Source of the DNA: Nitrospinaceae bacterium
GTDB lineage: Bacteria > Nitrospinota > Nitrospinia > Nitrospinales > VA-1
NCBI GenBank assembly: GCA_029261675.1
Contig: JAJDBA010000324.1
Span: 1 to 8,875, forward strand
Direction of reading: 5' to 3'
Length of the DNA: 8,875 nt
Translations under genes and position numbers: made by a program
Notes under the pieces: generated by a model
The model's input: the letters and a program-made list of their open reading frames with translations, nothing else
Told to the model about the DNA's origin: nothing
The model's database searches: none
Shown: positions 5,975-8,875 of the stretch, in pieces
How the letters are laid out: each line of letters begins with the position of its first letter
Numbering within the stretch: position 1 is the stretch's first letter

Positions 5975-6775
5975 CTATAGATTCGGGACAGTTGCAAAAT
6001 CTCCCAATTCCCATTTTTGATGTAACCTGCTAATCGTTCCATTTTTTAAAAGCCGAGTCAGACTCGCATCAATTTTATCTTTTAATTCCTTATCTTCTTT
6101 ACGGAGAACGATTCCATAAGATTCCGATGTCATCCTAGAACCCACAAACCGGGCCTGACCTTCCAAATCTTTATTATTCCTAAAATAATAGTTGGCTTGA
6201 ACAGAATCTCCTACAACGGCATCCACGCCTTTATTAGCAAGATCGATTACGGCATGACCGAATTTCTCAAACGTCTTTATATTTATTCCCGAATATTTCT
6301 CAAGAAAATAATGTGATGTCGTATTGATCTGCGCACCTACTGTGGCATTTTGCTTTTCCAGATCCTCCAATGATTCAATATCGGGCAAGTCATTTCGGAC
6401 CAATACCGCCGCTCCGCTTTGTATATAAGGAATGCTGAAAGCCATTCTCTTCTTCCTTTCTTCTATGATCCCAACAGAACTGATAACAAGGTCAAATTTC
6501 CCAGTGATCAATCCTCCAAACAATCCCCCCCACTCAACGTTTACCAGTTCATATTCCAGTTTTGCCTCTTGAATCACTTCTTTGATTAAATCAACCTCGA
6601 ATCCATCGAGTTGATTTTCGGTATTCATAAACGACATAGGGATAAAAGTCGCATCAATGGCCACCACAATCTTGGATTTTGATTCTGGTGCAGAAACGGT
6701 GTTCTGTTGACATCCATTGACCCAAATTAAAGAGGCAAAAAGTAGGATTTTAAAATTTGAATAGAACACTTTCAT
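5975..6775 (-). CDS. polar amino-acid-type solute-binding lipoprotein (SBP_bac_3 family)
   Basis: 266 residues. A signal peptide (Lys2, Lys9, hydrophobic 10-19) ends in the lipobox VNGC with Cys22 as the lipidated residue, so the mature protein would be membrane-anchored on the periplasmic side. The two-lobe domain begins KIVVAIDATFIPMSF (35-49), and shows DGFEVDLIKEV (57-67), KFDLVISSVGIIEERKK (93-109), FSIPYIQSG (113-121) and VDAVVGDSVQANYY (184-197). Aligned by eye with E. coli glutamine-binding protein, the ligand residues Asp41, Phe44, Trp82, Arg107 and Asp190 are in place, which suits an alpha-amino acid, but the threonine before the Arg loop is Gly102. No permease or ATPase gene lies beside it, so it is an orphan in this window. 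The ATG has only a weak ribosome site, GAGAG, inside a palindrome at 6781-6795. Confidence 0.87.
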   Translation of the reverse strand: MKVFYSNFKILLFASLIWVNGCQQNTVSAPESKSKIVVAIDATFIPMSFMNTENQLDGFEVDLIKEVIQEAKLEYELVNVEWGGLFGGLITGKFDLVISSVGIIEERKKRMAFSIPYIQSGAAVLVRNDLPDIESLEDLEKQNATVGAQINTTSHYFLEKYSGINIKTFEKFGHAVIDLANKGVDAVVGDSVQANYYFRNNKDLEGQARFVGSRMTSESYGIVLRKEDKELKDKIDASLTRLLKNGTISRLHQKWELGDFATVPNL

Positions 6776-6780
6776 GCTTT

Positions 6781-6795
6781 AAACTCTCAGAGTTT
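6781..6795. repeat. palindrome covering the ribosome site of the binding-protein gene
   Basis: AAACTCT-C-AGAGTTT is a perfect 7+1+7 inverted repeat, starting 6 bp before the ATG of the binding-protein gene. It includes the GAGAG that is the only Shine-Dalgarno candidate. As DNA it resembles a dimeric repressor operator; as RNA a 1-nt loop would force some pairs open, so an operator is the more likely reading. Confidence 0.45.
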
Positions 6796-6839
6796 TTACT
6801 GCCGTTGCGGAAATTATCACTCGAAATGCAGTTTAAAGG

Positions 6840-6868
6840 TTTATCTACACAAAGGCAAAAAATGGCAA
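6840..6868 (-). promoter_or_regulatory. possible promoter of the binding-protein gene
   Basis: On the minus strand TTGCCA (6863-6868) and GATAAA (6840-6845) are 17 nt apart, matching the sigma70 consensus at 5 and 4 of 6 positions. Transcription would start near 6833, giving a leader of about 58 nt that contains the palindrome at 6781-6795. Confidence 0.35.
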
Positions 6869-6915
6869 TAATGATCTGTTGTTCTAAACCTAACTCATGC
6901 ATTTTTATAAATTCA

Positions 6916-6921
6916 TATAAT
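6916..6921 (+). promoter_or_regulatory. possible -10 element of glgP
   Basis: TATAAT on the plus strand, 93 nt before the glgP ATG, in an AT-rich tract. The sequence 16-18 nt upstream (around 6892-6899) does not resemble a -35. A 6-bp inverted repeat, AAGACA/TGTCTT (6963-6979), lies in the presumed leader. The rest of the 239-bp divergent spacer (6776-7014) holds nothing else I can name. Confidence 0.25.
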
Positions 6922-7014
6922 AGAAATAACTGTAGGCTTTCTCTATAACAGACAGTTTTTCTAAGACATATCGTGTCTTCTTTAAACCCTTAATCGAAAA
7001 GAAACTTTTTACTT

Positions 7015-8875
7015 ATGATGGACAAAAACCATGCCTGGGCCGATGAAACCAGTGTCGATGCTTTAAAAAAATCATTCGAATTTCACCTGAAATATTCCCT
7101 TGCCGACGACCATTTATCCGCAACAAAAAGAGATTTATACACCAGCCTTGCCTTGTCAGTAAGAGACCGCTTGATTAAAAAATGGCTGCTCTGCCAACAC
7201 TCCTATTACGAAAATGATGCAAAAAGAGCTTACTACCTTTCCATGGAATTTTTGATTGGTCGATTGCTGAATAACAGCCTCATCAATCTCGGTTTTCATG
7301 GTGAGTTTTGTCAGGCTCTAGATGAGTTGGGCTACAATATGGGCGATCTAGAAGAAATGGAAATCGAAGCAGGGCTTGGTAATGGCGGCCTCGGCCGACT
7401 GGCTGCTTGCTTCATGGAATCGTTGGCAACATTGGGGGTGCCCGCTTGGGGATATGGAATTCGTTATGAGTTTGGCATTTTTCACCAAAAAATAATAGAC
7501 GGATATCAAGTAGAAACAGCTGATAACTGGCTACGTAGCGGCAGTCCGTGGGAAATTCCACGGCCGCGATTTCTATATCCGGTTCAGTTCGAAGGGCGGG
7601 TAGAGACATCACTAAACCAAAAAGGAGAACCCGAATTTAAATGGGTAGATACCTCGCGGGTGATGGCAATGCCTTTTGACATCCCAGTCCCCGGATATAA
7701 AAATCAAACTGTAAACAATTTACGCTTGTGGGGCGCACGATCTGATCGAGAGTTGGATCTAAAGTTGTTTAACGAGGGTAATTATATCCAAGCGTTGCAT
7801 GACAAACAAAACACCGAAATTATTTCTAAGGTTTTGTATCCCAGCGATGCCAACCAAAATGGCAAACGACTCAGGTTGAAACAGGAATACTTTTTTGTTT
7901 CCGCTTCTCTGCAAGACATTATTAGACGGTTTAAGAAATCTCATTCGGATTTTGCTTTGTTCCCAAGCAAAGTGGCAATACAAATGAATGACACTCACCC
8001 TGCTTTGGCCATTGCCGATTTAATGAGGATTCTTGTAGATGAAGAAAAGTTGTCATGGGACAAATCCTGGAACATTACCGTGAAAACCTTTGGATTTACC
8101 AACCACACCATCCTGCCTGAGGCATTGGAAAAATGGCCGTTGGGGTTAATGGAGGATTTATTACCTCGGCATTTGCAAATTATCTTCAAGATCAATGATC
8201 ATCTAATAAAAGAAGTGCATGAAAAATTTCCCAACGACATAGATAAAGTCAGACGTATGTCATTGGTCGAAGAAGGCTTTTCGAAATCTATCCGCATGGC
8301 GCATCTGGCAATTGTGGGCAGCCATTCTTTAAATGGAGTTGCCGAAATTCATTCTGAAATTCTCAAGAAGGATGTATTCCGGGATTTTCACGACTTGTAT
8401 CCAGAACGATTCAACAACAAAACCAACGGTATCACTCAAAGAAGATGGTTAAAAGTCTGCAACCCTGATCTATCCAGTCTAATCGAGAAAAATATCGGTG
8501 AGGAGTGGGTTACAAACCTTTTCGAACTCAAGGCTCTTTCCACAAAGTGTGACGACCCTGAGTTTCAGAAAGAATGGCGTAATATAAAAATCCAAAACAA
8601 GGAAAGACTGGCAAAATTCATTTTAGATCGAACTGGAGTTAAGGTTAACCTCGAATCAATTTTTGATGTTCATATAAAGCGATTCCATGAATATAAACGG
8701 CAGCTGTTAAACGTTCTCCACTGTATTATTCTTTACAATCGCCTTATCAAGAATCCTGAAAAAGTTACAGGGTCTTATACAAAGATTTTTTCAGGGAAGG
8801 CCGCCCCCGGTTATGCCATGGCAAAATTGATTATCAAACTTGTCAATGCAATTGGCGATAAGATCAATCAAGACC
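7015..8875 (+). CDS. glgP: glycogen/starch phosphorylase, N-terminal 620 residues (runs off the right edge)
   Basis: Cleaves terminal alpha-1,4 glucose units of glycogen with phosphate to give glucose-1-phosphate, in the cytoplasm, using PLP. The frame is open from 7015 to the window end. Family blocks in order are EAGLGNGGLGRLAACF (118-133), YGIRYEFGIFHQ (147-158), DNWLRSGSPWEIPRP, QMNDTHPALAIADLMR (from 323), FGFTNHTILPEALEKWPLG, NKTNGITQRRW (468-478), FDVHIKRFHEYKRQLLN (550-566) and FSGKAAPGYAMAKLII (592-607). Phosphorylases are about 815-850 residues, so roughly a quarter is missing, including the PLP-lysine motif. The start is one of two adjacent ATG codons (7015, 7018); an in-frame TAA at 6991 rules out a longer protein. 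The ribosome site is weak (GAAAAG about 13 nt upstream). It lies head-to-head with the binding-protein gene. No other glycogen gene is visible here. Confidence 0.96.
   Translation, partial: MMDKNHAWADETSVDALKKSFEFHLKYSLADDHLSATKRDLYTSLALSVRDRLIKKWLLCQHSYYENDAKRAYYLSMEFLIGRLLNNSLINLGFHGEFCQALDELGYNMGDLEEMEIEAGLGNGGLGRLAACFMESLATLGVPAWGYGIRYEFGIFHQKIIDGYQVETADNWLRSGSPWEIPRPRFLYPVQFEGRVETSLNQKGEPEFKWVDTSRVMAMPFDIPVPGYKNQTVNNLRLWGARSDRELDLKLFNEGNYIQALHDKQNTEIISKVLYPSDANQNGKRLRLKQEYFFVSASLQDIIRRFKKSHSDFALFPSKVAIQMNDTHPALAIADLMRILVDEEKLSWDKSWNITVKTFGFTNHTILPEALEKWPLGLMEDLLPRHLQIIFKINDHLIKEVHEKFPNDIDKVRRMSLVEEGFSKSIRMAHLAIVGSHSLNGVAEIHSEILKKDVFRDFHDLYPERFNNKTNGITQRRWLKVCNPDLSSLIEKNIGEEWVTNLFELKALSTKCDDPEFQKEWRNIKIQNKERLAKFILDRTGVKVNLESIFDVHIKRFHEYKRQLLNVLHCIILYNRLIKNPEKVTGSYTKIFSGKAAPGYAMAKLIIKLVNAIGDKINQD

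Noticed and set aside
6757..6948. 63-residue plus-strand open frame antisense to the binding-protein start
   Set aside because: No ribosome site or domain; it crosses the control region of two divergent genes.
7412..8195. Three minus-strand open frames of 66-79 residues
   Set aside because: All are antisense to the glycogen phosphorylase frame, which has continuous family motifs.
1..8875. A new defence, mobile or biosynthetic system
   Set aside because: All large frames match known single-gene housekeeping or transport families; there are no repeat arrays, integrase or transposase genes, toxin-antitoxin pairs, reverse transcriptase, or clusters of unknown genes.

Overview
The window is ordinary chromosomal housekeeping sequence from what looks like a Gram-negative bacterium. 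It is moderately AT-rich, genes sit on both strands with short spacers, one lipoprotein signal peptide is visible, and an RND/MMPL-type exporter begins at the left edge. The gene mix would fit a Nitrospinota or deltaproteobacterium-like lineage, but that is only an impression; no rRNA or other marker is present to prove it. I see no phage, transposon, CRISPR, tRNA or rRNA.

Layout, left to right. (1) 1-161, minus: first 53 codons of an RND/MMPL-family membrane protein, with a possible promoter and a 10-bp palindrome in the 124-bp spacer before it. (2) 286-1722, minus: malic enzyme with an N-terminal ACT domain. (3) 1966-2925, plus: class I SAM methyltransferase with an N-terminal zinc-ribbon-like module. 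(4) 2938-2996: two stacked hairpins that read as a tandem intrinsic terminator for the leftward cold-shock gene. (5) 3017-3217, minus: CspA-type cold-shock protein, with a tandem direct repeat, a possible extended -10 and G-rich runs upstream. (6) 3417-4394, minus: UPF0104/YbhN-type flippase-like membrane protein that appears to start with TTG. (7) 4613-4690, plus: a 25-codon ORF with a good Shine-Dalgarno, whose stop codon abuts, in the same frame, the ATG of (8) 4691-5971, plus: a CNT-family nucleoside transporter homologue with altered substrate-binding motifs. (9) 5975-6775, minus: solute-binding lipoprotein of the polar amino-acid family, ending 3 bp from the transporter. (10) 7015-8875, plus: glycogen phosphorylase, cut by the window edge before its PLP lysine.

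The genes do not form one obvious pathway. Malic enzyme and glycogen phosphorylase are both central-carbon functions; the transporter and binding protein handle small nitrogenous solutes; the methyltransferase, UPF0104 protein and exporter are envelope-type or unassigned functions. No new multi-gene system stands out. The most rewarding points are the divergent CNT binding residues, the in-frame leader ORF before that transporter, the altered ligand pocket of the orphan binding protein, and several palindromes or repeats at likely control regions.
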